Below are positions 18,438 to 27,460 of a DNA stretch of 64,000 bases, in pieces (the stretch's first letter is position 1; each line of letters starts with the position of its first letter). The translations under genes and the position numbers were made by a program. The notes beneath the pieces are model-generated. The model made no database searches, was not told the origin of the DNA, and saw only the letters and a list, made by a program, of their open reading frames with translations. Origin of the DNA: an uncultured Bryobacteraceae bacterium (GTDB taxonomy: Bacteria; Acidobacteriota; Terriglobia; Bryobacterales; Bryobacteraceae); assembly GCA_938027685.1 (NCBI GenBank), contig CALJAM010000014.1:42481-106480 (forward strand), in the 5' to 3' direction.

Positions 18438-20042
18438 ATGTCCATCCCGTTCACGCTCTTGTTGGCTTCGTCGCCCTGGCGTCAGGTCGAGCGGGCGCTG
18501 TTCGACGACACCTTCGCCGGAATCCACCAACTGAGCTGGTTCGACTGGCTTATCTTGGTCCCTTACTTCGGACTGCTTTTCATCGTCTCGCTCTACGGCC
18601 TGCATCGCTACGAGGTGATGCGCGTTTATTACAAGTTCCGCAAGCGTCTGCCCGCGACGCCTCCGCGCAAATTCGAGCAGTTGCCCCGCGTCACCATTCA
18701 GCTCCCCATTTACAACGAGCGCTATGTGGTCGAGCGGCTCATCGAGCACGTTCTCCAAATCGACTACCCCAGGGAACTCCTCCAGATTCAGGTGCTCGAC
18801 GACTCGACCGACGACACTCACCCCTTCACCGAAGCCCTCGTCGCCCGCTATCGGGCGCTGGGATACCCCATCGAATACCATCACCGCACCCATCGTGAGG
18901 GCTTCAAAGCGGGCGCCCTGGCCGAAGGTCTGAAGACGGCGACCGGCGAGCTGATCGCGATCTTCGACGCCGACTTCCTTCCCCCGCCGGATTTCCTCCA
19001 CCGCACCGTCCACTACTTCACCGATCCCCGGGTGGGTGTGGTGCAGACCCGCTGGGGCTACCTGAATCGCGAGGCCAACCTGCTCACCGAAGTCGAGGCC
19101 ATGATGCTTGACGGCCACTTCGTCTTCGAGCAGACCGCCCGCTGCGCACGCGACCTGTTTTTCAACTTCAATGGCACCGCTGGCGTGCTCCGCCGCAGCA
19201 TGATCGAGGACGCCGGCGGCTGGCAGCATGACACGCTCACCGAGGATGCCGACCTCAGCTACCGCGCTCAATTGCGCGGTTGGAAGTTCATCTACCTGCC
19301 GTGGGTCGAATGTCCTTCGGAACTGCCCGATGAAATGTACGGCTTCCAGGTACAGCAGTCGCGCTGGGCCAAAGGCCTGACTCAGTGCGCGCGCAAGCTC
19401 CTGCCCGCCATCCTGCGCGCTCCCATCCCCTGGCGCGTCAAGCTGGAAGCTTTCTTCCACCTCACGCCCAACATCACCTACCCGCTCATCGTCATCGTCT
19501 GCGCACTGATGCTGCCCGTCATGATCGTGCGCTTCTACATGGGCTGGCTCCAGATGCTCGTGCTCGACCTGCCCCTGATCGTGGCCTGCTTCTTTTCCAT
19601 GTTCGTCTTTTACACAGCCGCCCAGCGGGAACTATTCCCTCGCACCTGGTGGCGCAGCATCTTCCTGTTCCCGGCGCTGCTGGCCGCCGGCGTGGGCCTT
19701 ACCGTGGTCAACACGCGCGCGGTCATCGAGGCATTGCTCGGCCGTCCCTCCAGCTTTGTGCGCACCCCCAAGTACGCCGTCGCGGGCAAGGCGCCTAAAA
19801 CCCCGCGTCAGAAGTATCGCCGCAAGAGCGGCTGGCTGCCGTGGATCGAGCTGGCCATCGGAACCTATTTCCTGGGCATGGTGGCCTTCGCCATCGATAC
19901 CTACAACTTCTTCTCGCTGCCCTTCCTTCTGCTCTTCGTAGTCGGCTACTGCTGGGCGGGACTGGCGACGCTGTTCCAGGAATACCGCGACCGGCTGCGC
20001 GCCGCGCGGCAGCGTCGCCTGGAGTGGGAGACCGCGCACTGA
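18438..20042 (+). CDS. Processive family 2 glycosyltransferase, cellulose-synthase-like
   Basis: A 534-residue inner-membrane GT2. The catalytic domain has D121/D122 (VLDDSTDDT), the DAD metal motif D177-A-D179 (IFDADFLPPPDF), a TED-like acid (LTEDADLSYRAQ) and a Q-x-x-R-W motif (QQSRWAKG). All four are hallmarks of processive beta-glycosyltransferases. One hydrophobic segment precedes the domain (about 35-57) and at least four follow it. It resembles CslA/BcsA-type enzymes that make beta-glucan or glucomannan-like chains. There is no PilZ domain and no bcsB or bcsC neighbour, so the polymer is unknown. Transcription is probably monocistronic. Confidence 0.88.
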   Translation: MSIPFTLLLASSPWRQVERALFDDTFAGIHQLSWFDWLILVPYFGLLFIVSLYGLHRYEVMRVYYKFRKRLPATPPRKFEQLPRVTIQLPIYNERYVVERLIEHVLQIDYPRELLQIQVLDDSTDDTHPFTEALVARYRALGYPIEYHHRTHREGFKAGALAEGLKTATGELIAIFDADFLPPPDFLHRTVHYFTDPRVGVVQTRWGYLNREANLLTEVEAMMLDGHFVFEQTARCARDLFFNFNGTAGVLRRSMIEDAGGWQHDTLTEDADLSYRAQLRGWKFIYLPWVECPSELPDEMYGFQVQQSRWAKGLTQCARKLLPAILRAPIPWRVKLEAFFHLTPNITYPLIVIVCALMLPVMIVRFYMGWLQMLVLDLPLIVACFFSMFVFYTAAQRELFPRTWWRSIFLFPALLAAGVGLTVVNTRAVIEALLGRPSSFVRTPKYAVAGKAPKTPRQKYRRKSGWLPWIELAIGTYFLGMVAFAIDTYNFFSLPFLLLFVVGYCWAGLATLFQEYRDRLRAARQRRLEWETAH

Positions 20043-20082
20043 GTCCGGCTCCCTGTTCGATCGAGCCGCCACCTTTGCCGTC

Positions 20083-20101
20083 CTTCCTCCGCCGGAGGAA
20101 G
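20083..20101. terminator. Hairpin between convergent GT2 and DASS genes
   Basis: CTTCCTCC and GGAGGAAG flank a 3-base loop, giving a perfect 8-bp stem in the 76-base gap between two convergent genes. It could serve both strands. There is no long T-tract. Confidence 0.5.
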
Positions 20102-20118
20102 CGCCCGCTCCATCCCGC

Positions 20119-21555
20119 TTACCAGATCCCCAGCAGCTTCCACCACCAGAACCCCACTGTGGACCAAACCGCCAAATTCACCAGGGAGACGATCGCGCCC
20201 ACCTTCCACCAGTGGCCCAGACTCGCGTAACCGTGCGCGAAATACATCGGCGCCGGCGTGGTCCCGTAATGCGTCAGCCCGGCGGCCAGATTCGTAAAGC
20301 AGGCGAAGGCGTACACCACCAGGCCCAACGGCGCTCCCTGAGCCGCCAGCACTGCCAGAAACGGCGAGTACATGGCTAGAATGTGCGCCGTGATCGAAGC
20401 GTAGGCGTAATGCGCGTAAAAGTACACGGGCAGCGCGATGGCCAGCAGCGTCACCCATCCGGCGCCCCCGAAAGCGCTCCCCACCGCTTTGGCAAAGGCC
20501 GTCGTCACGCCGGCTGCGTTCAGCGCCTTGCCCAGCATGAGCAGCCCCCCGTACCAGATGAAAATGTCCCACGCCGCCCGCTCGTTCTTCACGTCCTCCC
20601 AGCTCAGCACCCCCGATACCAGCAGTGCGCATGCCCCCAGCAACGCCGTCACCGTGATGTCCATGTGGTGCCAGCGCGTCGTCATCCAGGCCCCGCACAC
20701 GCCCAGGAAAACCGCCAACACCAACCACTCCCGGCGCCGGATGGGCCCCATCGCCTCCAACTCCCGCGAGGCAAAGGCCGCCGCCTCCGGCGTGCGCCGG
20801 ATCTCCGGCGGCCGGATGCGGTACACCACGATCGGAACCAAGACCAATGAGCACAGCCCGGGCACGATCCCCGCCAGGAACCAGCTCACCCAGTCCACGC
20901 GATAACCGAAACTCTCGGTCGCGATCTGCGCCGCCATCGGATTCGACGCCTGCCCCGTCATGTACATGGCCGCCGTCACGCAGATGGATTGGTAGACGGC
21001 CGTCATCAGGAACGATCCCAGCAGACCCGCCGTAGCACCCGGTTGCGAACCGTAAAGCTCCGCCACCGAGCGCACGATGGGCAGGATGACTCCGCCCGAG
21101 CGGGCCGCGTTCGAGGGAATAATGCTGGCCAGCACCATGTCCGATAGCGACAGCGCGTAGCAGACCCCCAGCGACGTGCGCCCGAACCAGCGCACGAAGC
21201 CCAAGGCTATGCGCCGCGCCAGGCCCGTTTTGATCAGGGCGCGGGAAACAAAGAAGGCGGCCATCACCAGCCACACCGACTCATTCGCGTAGCCGCTCAA
21301 CGCCTGCTCCAGCGTGAGGCCGCCCCACAGCGTGCTCAGCGTGACCGCCACCAATACTACCGCACCGCCCGGCAACGGTTGCAGCAGCAACCCCGCCACT
21401 GCGGCCGCGAAAATCGCCAGCAGCCGCCACCCCTCGGCCGTGATTGTCGCCGGCCGCGGCACGATCCAGCCGATCCCTACCAGCAGCGCTAGCGGGATCG
21501 CCGCTCGCCACCACTGCAATCCTCCCTGCGCCTCCCCATACGCACGCTCCGGCAT
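20119..21555 (-). CDS. DASS (SLC13) family anion transporter
   Basis: A 478-residue polytopic membrane protein with about 11-12 hydrophobic segments. It carries both substrate/sodium-binding signatures of the divalent anion:sodium symporter family: SNAARSGGVILP and ASNPMAAQIA in the first half, and HYGTTPAPMYFAHGY in the second. Members take up dicarboxylates, sulfate or related anions. I chose the ATG at 21555 (MPERAYGEA); an ATG at 21582 is in frame but would overlap the divergent start. It starts 25 bases from the divergent enolase-superfamily gene, suggesting uptake and breakdown of one acid substrate. Confidence 0.9.
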   Translation of the reverse strand: MPERAYGEAQGGLQWWRAAIPLALLVGIGWIVPRPATITAEGWRLLAIFAAAVAGLLLQPLPGGAVVLVAVTLSTLWGGLTLEQALSGYANESVWLVMAAFFVSRALIKTGLARRIALGFVRWFGRTSLGVCYALSLSDMVLASIIPSNAARSGGVILPIVRSVAELYGSQPGATAGLLGSFLMTAVYQSICVTAAMYMTGQASNPMAAQIATESFGYRVDWVSWFLAGIVPGLCSLVLVPIVVYRIRPPEIRRTPEAAAFASRELEAMGPIRRREWLVLAVFLGVCGAWMTTRWHHMDITVTALLGACALLVSGVLSWEDVKNERAAWDIFIWYGGLLMLGKALNAAGVTTAFAKAVGSAFGGAGWVTLLAIALPVYFYAHYAYASITAHILAMYSPFLAVLAAQGAPLGLVVYAFACFTNLAAGLTHYGTTPAPMYFAHGYASLGHWWKVGAIVSLVNLAVWSTVGFWWWKLLGIW

Positions 21556-21580
21556 CGGCGTGCCATCATATCCTACTGAC

Positions 21581-22801
21581 ATGAAGGTCCGCAGACGCGA
21601 CCTGCTCCTCGCCGGCCCCATGGCGCTGGCCGCGCAAGGCCCTGATCGGGACCCGCCCCGCACCATTCCCGACTACGAGAAACCGCTTTTCGACTTGTAC
21701 CGGTTCTGTTCCAGCCCCGTCCGCATCGCTTCCGTCGAGCTGCTGCGCAACGGCAGCATCTACCTCCTCCGTTCCCGCTCCGCAGACGGCGCGGTGGGCC
21801 TGGCCCGCACCAAACAGGTCGAGGACTTCATTCCCATCCTGCTACGACGGGTCATCCCCCATTTCCTTGGCAAGGACGCGCGCGACCTCGAACGACTCGT
21901 GGACGAGGTCTACGTCGCCAACTACAAGATGGCCGGCCAAGCCTTCTGGTGCCCCGTCGCGTACGTCGAGCAAAGTCTCTGGGACCTGCTAGGCAAGGTC
22001 ACGGGCAAGTCCGTCGGCGAACTCATGGGCGGCGTCCTCCGCCGCGAGATCCCCGTCTACCTCTCGGGTTCGGAACGCAACACCACCGCTGAGGAGGAAG
22101 TCGAAATCTACGTCAAAGGCGTGGAACTGACCGGGGCCCGCGCCGTCAAGTTCAAGATCGGCGGCCGCATGAGCCGTAACGCGGACGTCTACCCCGGCCG
22201 CACGCGCCGCTTGATGACCCTCGCCCGCAAGCGCCTCGGCGACGACATCGTCATCTACGCCGACGCCAACGGCTCCTACGACTCGAAGGTCGCCATCGAA
22301 GTCGGACGCATGCTGGAGGATCTCAAGGTGGGCTTCTTCGAAGAGCCGTGCCCCTGGGAGGAACTGGGCGAAACCAAGCGCGTCGCCGACGCCCTGACCA
22401 TTCCGGTGGCCGGCGGCGAGCAGGACGCCAGCCTCTGGCGCTTCCAGTGGATGATCGAAAACCGCGTCGTCGACATCGTGCAGCCCGATCTCAACTACAA
22501 CGGCGGTTTCATCCGCGCTGCGCGCGTCGCCCGCATGGCCCGGCTGGCCAAAATGTGGATCGTGCCCCACAACACCCAAACCGACGCGGCCGCCTGCAAC
22601 ATCCTCCAGTTCGCCTCCGCCATACCCAACATCGGTCCCTATATGGAGTTTCCCTTCCGCGGGCCGCGCAAGCCGCCCTCCTGGTATTCGCCTCACTTCG
22701 AGATTCGCAACGGCCTCATCCGCGTCCCGCAAGGGCCCGGTCTCGGCGTCGAGTTCGATCCGGATTGGCTCGATCGCGCCGTGCGCGTCGAGGGCTGCTG
22801 A
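21581..22801 (+). CDS. Enolase-superfamily (mandelate racemase-type) enzyme with Tat-like leader
   Basis: A 406-residue protein of the mandelate racemase/muconate lactonising group. The expected catalytic set is visible: K190-x-K192 (AVKFKIGG), metal ligands D228 (YADANGSYD), E254 (FFEEPCPWE) and E280 (GGEQDAS), and H330 in WIVPHNTQTD. The KxK plus His pair fits acid-sugar dehydratases or racemases. The N-terminus MKVRRRDLLLAGPMALAAQG is a twin-arginine leader, so the enzyme may work outside the cytoplasm. A TATCCT hexamer about 10 bases before the ATG could give a leaderless mRNA. It is divergent from the DASS transporter. Confidence 0.88.
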   Translation: MKVRRRDLLLAGPMALAAQGPDRDPPRTIPDYEKPLFDLYRFCSSPVRIASVELLRNGSIYLLRSRSADGAVGLARTKQVEDFIPILLRRVIPHFLGKDARDLERLVDEVYVANYKMAGQAFWCPVAYVEQSLWDLLGKVTGKSVGELMGGVLRREIPVYLSGSERNTTAEEEVEIYVKGVELTGARAVKFKIGGRMSRNADVYPGRTRRLMTLARKRLGDDIVIYADANGSYDSKVAIEVGRMLEDLKVGFFEEPCPWEELGETKRVADALTIPVAGGEQDASLWRFQWMIENRVVDIVQPDLNYNGGFIRAARVARMARLAKMWIVPHNTQTDAAACNILQFASAIPNIGPYMEFPFRGPRKPPSWYSPHFEIRNGLIRVPQGPGLGVEFDPDWLDRAVRVEGC

Positions 22802-22805
22802 TCGA

Positions 22806-24668
22806 TTACGGATTGGACTGCGCGGGATAGCGCAGCACAGTGAAGTTCTCGAGGCTGACTGTCTCCGAACCGGCCGCCCCCATAGCGGCCAGGAAATCCA
22901 CCGTCAGGGGAACATTGAGTGCGTCCGCCGCGACTCCTGCGCCGGCCGCAAAGCTCAGCGCATCGCCCCAGCTCTGCGTGCTCCACTGCACGCCGCCCGC
23001 CCGCACGGCCGCATCCGCGCGCCCGCTCAATTGCCCTACACTCGCTGGCGCGCTCCGCGCGACAAGCGCCGTCGCCCCCCACCGGACCGCAATCTGGAAC
23101 CCCGTGCCGCTCCCCTGATGCGCGTAGTCGAAGCGCATCTCGACCCGATCGCCGGGCTTCAGCATACCGGCAGGAATCGTGCAACTGCCCAGCCGCGTCA
23201 GCTCGACCGCCGATGTCGTGCTTCCCGTGCTCGAACAAAGCACCTGCGGCTGCGTATGCACCTGCCCGCCCTCCACGGTCTTGCGCGACTGCGCCGCGCT
23301 GTTGTACCAGAAATCGCCGTCGGCGGGACTGGCCGGATCGATCGCGCTTCCCGCATCACGCCAGGCGGCCACGCCTCCAACGCTCGTCGCGCGGAAGGAG
23401 GATCCGCTGAACTGTCCCGTCGCATCCACGCGCGCCACCTCGACGCCGTAGGCGTTCTGCCAACTGGCAAGCGGCGCGCCGCCCTGTCCCTCGCCCGCGC
23501 GCACCGCAAGCGTCGTGCTCGCCGAAGACGCGGCGTCCCAAACCAGCACCGTCGCCGCGCTCGCGTTGTTGCCCACGGAAAGCCGCCGGTTCTGATTGTC
23601 CCAGTGCAGCCGCGCCTGGTTCTGCGCCAGGTTGCCCTCTCCGTCCACGAACGGCACCGAACCCGCGGGAAAGTTCGTGAACAGGCACGCGTTCCAGACC
23701 ACGTCCTGCCCGTTCGAGATCAGGCAGCGGTTCGCAGGTCCCAGCGGCAGCCTCGACCAGGTGGTCGGCGAGGTCCCCAGCCCCACGATCAGATCCCCGC
23801 GCTGCGGCGCCCCCGGCGTGGTGTCCGAGTGCGCGGCGCTCAGCAACGCGTGCTCTCCCGTACCATCGCCCGGCAGCCGATAAGAGGCCGTCAACACGTC
23901 GCCCGGCTGCGGAATCGCCCCGCTGACGAACGTGATCACGTTGCCCTCGAGCGTGTAATCGAGCCCCTGCCTCAGCAGAAGGCCGTTTCGGTAAAGCTCC
24001 AGCGAGGATGCCGGCGACGGCGCATTCGCCAACGTGAAAACCGCGTTCGTGCCGTTGAGCAGACCCGCCGGCGTTTCCGCATCCACAAAGTTCGCGCCCG
24101 CGCCGCCCCCTACGCCGCAGGGCCCCGACGTCCCGTCCACACGCACGCAATCCTCCGGGTTTCCCCCAACGGACTCCAGCTCGCCGCCCGAGTTGATGAA
24201 AACCGCTCGCCCGGGCGCGAACCCCGAGGCTTTCACCGGCCGCTGCTCGAGCGCCGCCGACAGCCCCGCCACGTCCGTGATCTGGATGACTTGCTCCTGC
24301 GGCGCCGGTGACGACGGCCCCGCCACCCGAACGTCCCTGACCCGCAAAGGCGTCGCGCTCGGCGGCACCGCCCAGATCTCTTCGAACTGGATTTTGCCAT
24401 CGCTGTTGTAACGGACGCGGTACGTCGTGGGAGGCGTCGCCGTGGTGGTGGGAACCAGGCGGACGTGCAGCACGCCGTTTATGATCCTCACGCTCAACTG
24501 ATGGGTGGCGATGTAAGAGCGGTCCGAGGCCTCGAAACCGCGCCACTCGATGAAAACAAGTCCGTTAAATAACGTGCCGTCCGCCTTGTAAAGCACGTCC
24601 TGAATCGTCGTCAGCGGAGGCGCCGCCCACAGCGTCGCTGCCGCCAACATGCCCAAAGCCGCTCGCAT
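22806..24668 (-). CDS. Exported fibre-like hypothetical protein
   Basis: A 620-residue protein with a short signal peptide (MRAALGMLAAATLWAAP). I do not recognise a catalytic domain. It is rich in Gly, Ala, Ser and Thr. The middle (about 210-340) reads like the beta-rich stalk of phage tail or appendage proteins (TNAVFTLANAP, LELYRNGLLLRQGLDYTL, GDVLTASYRLP), and there is a GDFWYNSAA motif of the kind seen in tail-fibre repeats. The last 130 residues look like a jelly-roll. It ends 5 bases from the convergent enolase-superfamily stop. No phage genes are nearby, so a cell-surface structural role is more likely than prophage. Confidence 0.7.
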   Translation of the reverse strand: MRAALGMLAAATLWAAPPLTTIQDVLYKADGTLFNGLVFIEWRGFEASDRSYIATHQLSVRIINGVLHVRLVPTTTATPPTTYRVRYNSDGKIQFEEIWAVPPSATPLRVRDVRVAGPSSPAPQEQVIQITDVAGLSAALEQRPVKASGFAPGRAVFINSGGELESVGGNPEDCVRVDGTSGPCGVGGGAGANFVDAETPAGLLNGTNAVFTLANAPSPASSLELYRNGLLLRQGLDYTLEGNVITFVSGAIPQPGDVLTASYRLPGDGTGEHALLSAAHSDTTPGAPQRGDLIVGLGTSPTTWSRLPLGPANRCLISNGQDVVWNACLFTNFPAGSVPFVDGEGNLAQNQARLHWDNQNRRLSVGNNASAATVLVWDAASSASTTLAVRAGEGQGGAPLASWQNAYGVEVARVDATGQFSGSSFRATSVGGVAAWRDAGSAIDPASPADGDFWYNSAAQSRKTVEGGQVHTQPQVLCSSTGSTTSAVELTRLGSCTIPAGMLKPGDRVEMRFDYAHQGSGTGFQIAVRWGATALVARSAPASVGQLSGRADAAVRAGGVQWSTQSWGDALSFAAGAGVAADALNVPLTVDFLAAMGAAGSETVSLENFTVLRYPAQSNP

Positions 24669-25018
24669 AACGATTTCTGAGCCTCCGAAAAAGGCCCCGG
24701 CCCAAACCCCCGTCGACTTTCTCCCTGTTGCGCGCCGTCTGCTTTGCCGTCGTTTTGGAAAAGCGTACGCCGTGCCCTGGGCCGGGGCTGCGCCAGTTCG
24801 GGAACTACCGGCCACAGTCTAGTGCAGCGGCCACGGCTCGGACCTGCTCAGACCGTGGACGCAAGCCCAGCAACGCGCCCCTCTTCAACGAGTTGGCCCA
24901 TCCGCCGTTTAGTGCCTCCGCGCGTCACCGCCGACGTTCACACCCTCCGGCTCGTGCGAAAATCTTCTCAGGCAACCGGACGCGGGTCCCCCCGAGTCCT
25001 CGCTTTCGCGAGTGTGCT
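24669..25018. other. 350-base divergent gap
   Basis: It separates the minus-strand fibre-like gene from the plus-strand TenA pair and should hold both promoters. I could not pick a convincing -35/-10 pair. No RNA gene or repeat is seen. Confidence 0.4.
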
Positions 25019-25627
25019 ATGCCCTCAACGCCTTGGTCGGAATCGCCCCTGATCGCCGCCGCCGGCGCGCTCTGGCAGCAGGCGACCCGCTCGCCCTTCC
25101 TCGACGCCGCTCAAGCTGGCACGCTGCCGGAAGTCGCCTTCCGCCGCTGGCTGGCGCAGGACTACCTGTTCGCCCGGGGACTGGTCGCCTTTCAGGCCAT
25201 CGCCCTCGCCAAAGCCCCCCGCGACGCCCACCGTGTCCTCATCGACGGCCTCCTCGCGCTCGACAACGAACTCCAGTGGTTCGAAACTCACGCCGACCGC
25301 CGCGACATCGCCCTTTCCGGCCCGCCGCATCCCGTCTGCCGCGCCTACCTGGACTTCCTCATGCGCAACGCTTACACTCAGCCCTGGCCGGTGCTGGCGG
25401 CGATCCTGTTCGGCGTCGAGGTTTCCTACCTTGCCGCCTGGAGCGCTCTCGCTCCCACCGGGCCGTACGCCGAGTTCATCCAGCGTTGGTCCAACCCCGC
25501 CTTCTCCGCCTACGTCGACCGTCTCGCCGCCCTGGCTTCCCGCTACACCCACCCCGAGGCGCAGCCGGCCTTCGAGCAGGTCCTCCGTTACGAACGCGAT
25601 TTCTGGCAAATGGCCTGGGAGGGATGA
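25019..25627 (+). CDS. TenA-family protein lacking the active-site Cys (TenA_E-like)
   Basis: A 202-residue all-helical protein of the TenA/thiaminase II family. The family Asp is kept (D48 in WLAQDYLF), as is the C-terminal Glu region (YERDFWQMAW). The segment that carries the nucleophilic Cys in TenA reads LAAILFGVEVSYLAAW, with Glu134 and no Cys. Cys-less TenA_E proteins are known to salvage the thiamine pyrimidine, acting on formylated or free aminopyrimidine. The start ATG at 25019 was chosen over the longer upstream frame, which is non-coding in composition. It is followed after 3 bases by a Cys-type TenA gene. Confidence 0.82.
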   Translation: MPSTPWSESPLIAAAGALWQQATRSPFLDAAQAGTLPEVAFRRWLAQDYLFARGLVAFQAIALAKAPRDAHRVLIDGLLALDNELQWFETHADRRDIALSGPPHPVCRAYLDFLMRNAYTQPWPVLAAILFGVEVSYLAAWSALAPTGPYAEFIQRWSNPAFSAYVDRLAALASRYTHPEAQPAFEQVLRYERDFWQMAWEG

Positions 25628-25630
25628 CTC

Positions 25631-26248
25631 ATGCTCCATCAGACCCTCTGGGATTCCTGCCGTGATCTCGCCCAGGCCTGCCTGCATCACCCCTTCCTGA
25701 AGGCGCTCGCCGCCGGGACCCTCGATCCGCGCGACTACGACGAGTACGTCGGCCAGGATGCCTTCTACCTCCGCGCGTTCCTGAAAGCGTATGCCCTCGC
25801 CCTGGCGCGTTGTGACGATCTCGAGGACGCCCGCCTGCTGCACCAGCTCGCAGGTGGCGCGCTCGAAGAGCTCGAGATGCACCTCCGCCATGCCGAGCAG
25901 AAAGGCCTCGCGCTCGCAACCGTGCGCCCCAATCCCGCCTGCCTGGCCTACACCGACTTCCTGCTGGCCACCGCCTGGTCGGGCGCCTTGGGTGAGATCC
26001 TCGCCGCGATGACTCCGTGCATGCGCCTCTACGCCTGGCTCGGCGAACAACTGGCGCCTCCTGCCCCCGACAACCCCTATCGGAACTGGATTCTCACCTA
26101 CTCGAGCCCGGAGTTCCAGCGTCTGGCCTCCCGCATCGAATCCTTGCTCGACGCCTACGCTTCCGACACCCCCGAGATACGCTTTCTCTACCGTTACGCC
26201 ATGGAGTGCGAGCTGCGCTTCTTCTCCTCCGTCGCCCCCTGCCTATAA
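25631..26248 (+). CDS. tenA: TenA-family aminopyrimidine aminohydrolase (Cys type)
   Basis: A 205-residue canonical TenA. It has D43/Y46 (GQDAFYLRAF), the nucleophile C130 with Y134 (TPCMRLYAWLG) and the C-terminal acid E194 (YAMECELRFF). The family hydrolyses 4-amino-5-aminomethyl-2-methylpyrimidine to the hydroxymethyl form used for thiamine, and some members cleave thiamine. It lies 3 bases downstream of the Cys-less paralogue, so the two are co-transcribed and may act in sequence or as a heteromer. No other thiamine genes are in the window. Confidence 0.88.
   Translation: MLHQTLWDSCRDLAQACLHHPFLKALAAGTLDPRDYDEYVGQDAFYLRAFLKAYALALARCDDLEDARLLHQLAGGALEELEMHLRHAEQKGLALATVRPNPACLAYTDFLLATAWSGALGEILAAMTPCMRLYAWLGEQLAPPAPDNPYRNWILTYSSPEFQRLASRIESLLDAYASDTPEIRFLYRYAMECELRFFSSVAPCL
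26243..26248 (+). promoter_or_regulatory. -10 element TATAAT for the PIG-L gene
   Basis: A perfect TATAAT overlaps the last codons of tenA. It lies 25 bases before the PIG-L ATG, with a strong Shine-Dalgarno (AAGGAGG, about 26260-26266) between. The -35 region is weak. It would let the PIG-L gene be read separately from the tenA pair. Confidence 0.5.
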
Positions 26249-26273
26249 TGGCGGCAACGCAAGGAGGCTCATC

Positions 26274-27191
26274 ATGCGCAGACGCGACTTTCTGGGCGCA
26301 GCAGCGCTCTCGCTCCAGCTTCCGCCCGCGGGCGATGTGTACATCGAACGGCCGCAACCCGGCAAGCCCCACGCAGGCAAGGTGCTGGCGGCGATCCAAC
26401 CCCACGCCGACGACATCCCGCTCTTTGCCGCGGGCCTGGTGCTCAAGCTCGTGGACGAAGGCTACACCGGCTACCTGATACGTACCACCAACGACGATAT
26501 GACCGGCCCCGGCGGAATCGGTGAGGGCGTGCTGGCCAACGAGCGGGATAACCTCGAGGTGGCCCGTGCGCTCGGCCTTAAGCAGGTCTTCGACCTGAAC
26601 TACGGCAATCACCAAATGGACGGCATCTCGAAACCCGAGCTGCGCTGTCGACTGATCTTCCTTTTCCGCCTGCTGAAGGTCGATACGGTCGTCTGCTTCG
26701 ATCCCTGGTGCCCCTACGAGGAAAACCCGGATCACTACGTAACCGCTCAGTGCGTCGAGGCCGCCTGCTGGATGGCGGGCATGAGCAAGGATTACCCCGA
26801 GCACTTTGCCGCCGGCCTTGAGCCTCACGCAGTCCGCGAACGCTATTACTACGCACGCGGGCCCCAGCTCGTCAATCGTCTCGTGGATATCGCTCCCGTC
26901 ATGGATCGAAAAGTGGAAGTGAACTTGCTCAATCGCGCTCAGGGACCCGCCGGCGATGCCGGCGCCCGACTGCGTCGCAGCCTGGCCGAAAAGGGATTGC
27001 GCCTGCCGCTGCTGGGCGACCACGACGCGACCGCCGGCCGCCGCTACATAAAGGAGTTCGTGCTCGCGCGCGACCGCGAGCTCGGTCGGCGCTACGGCCT
27101 CGAGTACGCCGAAGCCTACCACTACATAGGCCCCCAACCCTCGGCGATCGATGAATACGTACGCCGTTACGCCGTGCCGCTACGTCCGTGA
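26274..27191 (+). CDS. PIG-L family zinc deacetylase with Tat leader
   Basis: A 305-residue LmbE/PIG-L-like protein. The metal motif is PHADD (H44, D46, D47; usually PHPDD), followed by a conserved His in ENPDHYVTAQ (about 154). Members deacetylate N-acetylglucosamine-type sugars or related amides. The N-terminus MRRRDFLGAAALSLQLPPAG is a twin-arginine leader, so it is probably periplasmic. It follows tenA by 25 bases but has its own -10 element and Shine-Dalgarno. The substrate is unknown. Confidence 0.87.
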   Translation: MRRRDFLGAAALSLQLPPAGDVYIERPQPGKPHAGKVLAAIQPHADDIPLFAAGLVLKLVDEGYTGYLIRTTNDDMTGPGGIGEGVLANERDNLEVARALGLKQVFDLNYGNHQMDGISKPELRCRLIFLFRLLKVDTVVCFDPWCPYEENPDHYVTAQCVEAACWMAGMSKDYPEHFAAGLEPHAVRERYYYARGPQLVNRLVDIAPVMDRKVEVNLLNRAQGPAGDAGARLRRSLAEKGLRLPLLGDHDATAGRRYIKEFVLARDRELGRRYGLEYAEAYHYIGPQPSAIDEYVRRYAVPLRP

Positions 27192-27460
27192 GAACAAGCG
27201 TTGATCGGGCGGCGCACGGGAACCGACCTCCGCGCCTACCTGCTCCGCGGGCGTTCGAGGCTGGGAGCCTGTTCTTCGAAGCCGGCAAGATCGCGCTCCC
27301 GTAGGCTGCCTCCGTCGTTTTCCGTTCCGCCCGAGGCGCCTCTCGGCGCCACACGGGACGCGCAAAACGATGCACCCCCCTCGAGCCTTCGCCTCCGACT
27401 GGGCTCCTTCCGCACCAGCCTCAGTTGCTCTCCCACCCGCCGCCTGACGCGCGCTCCCGC

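Noticed and set aside
22806..24668. Prophage tail-fibre gene
   Set aside because: There is no integrase, capsid, terminase or lysis gene nearby, and the protein has a bacterial signal peptide.
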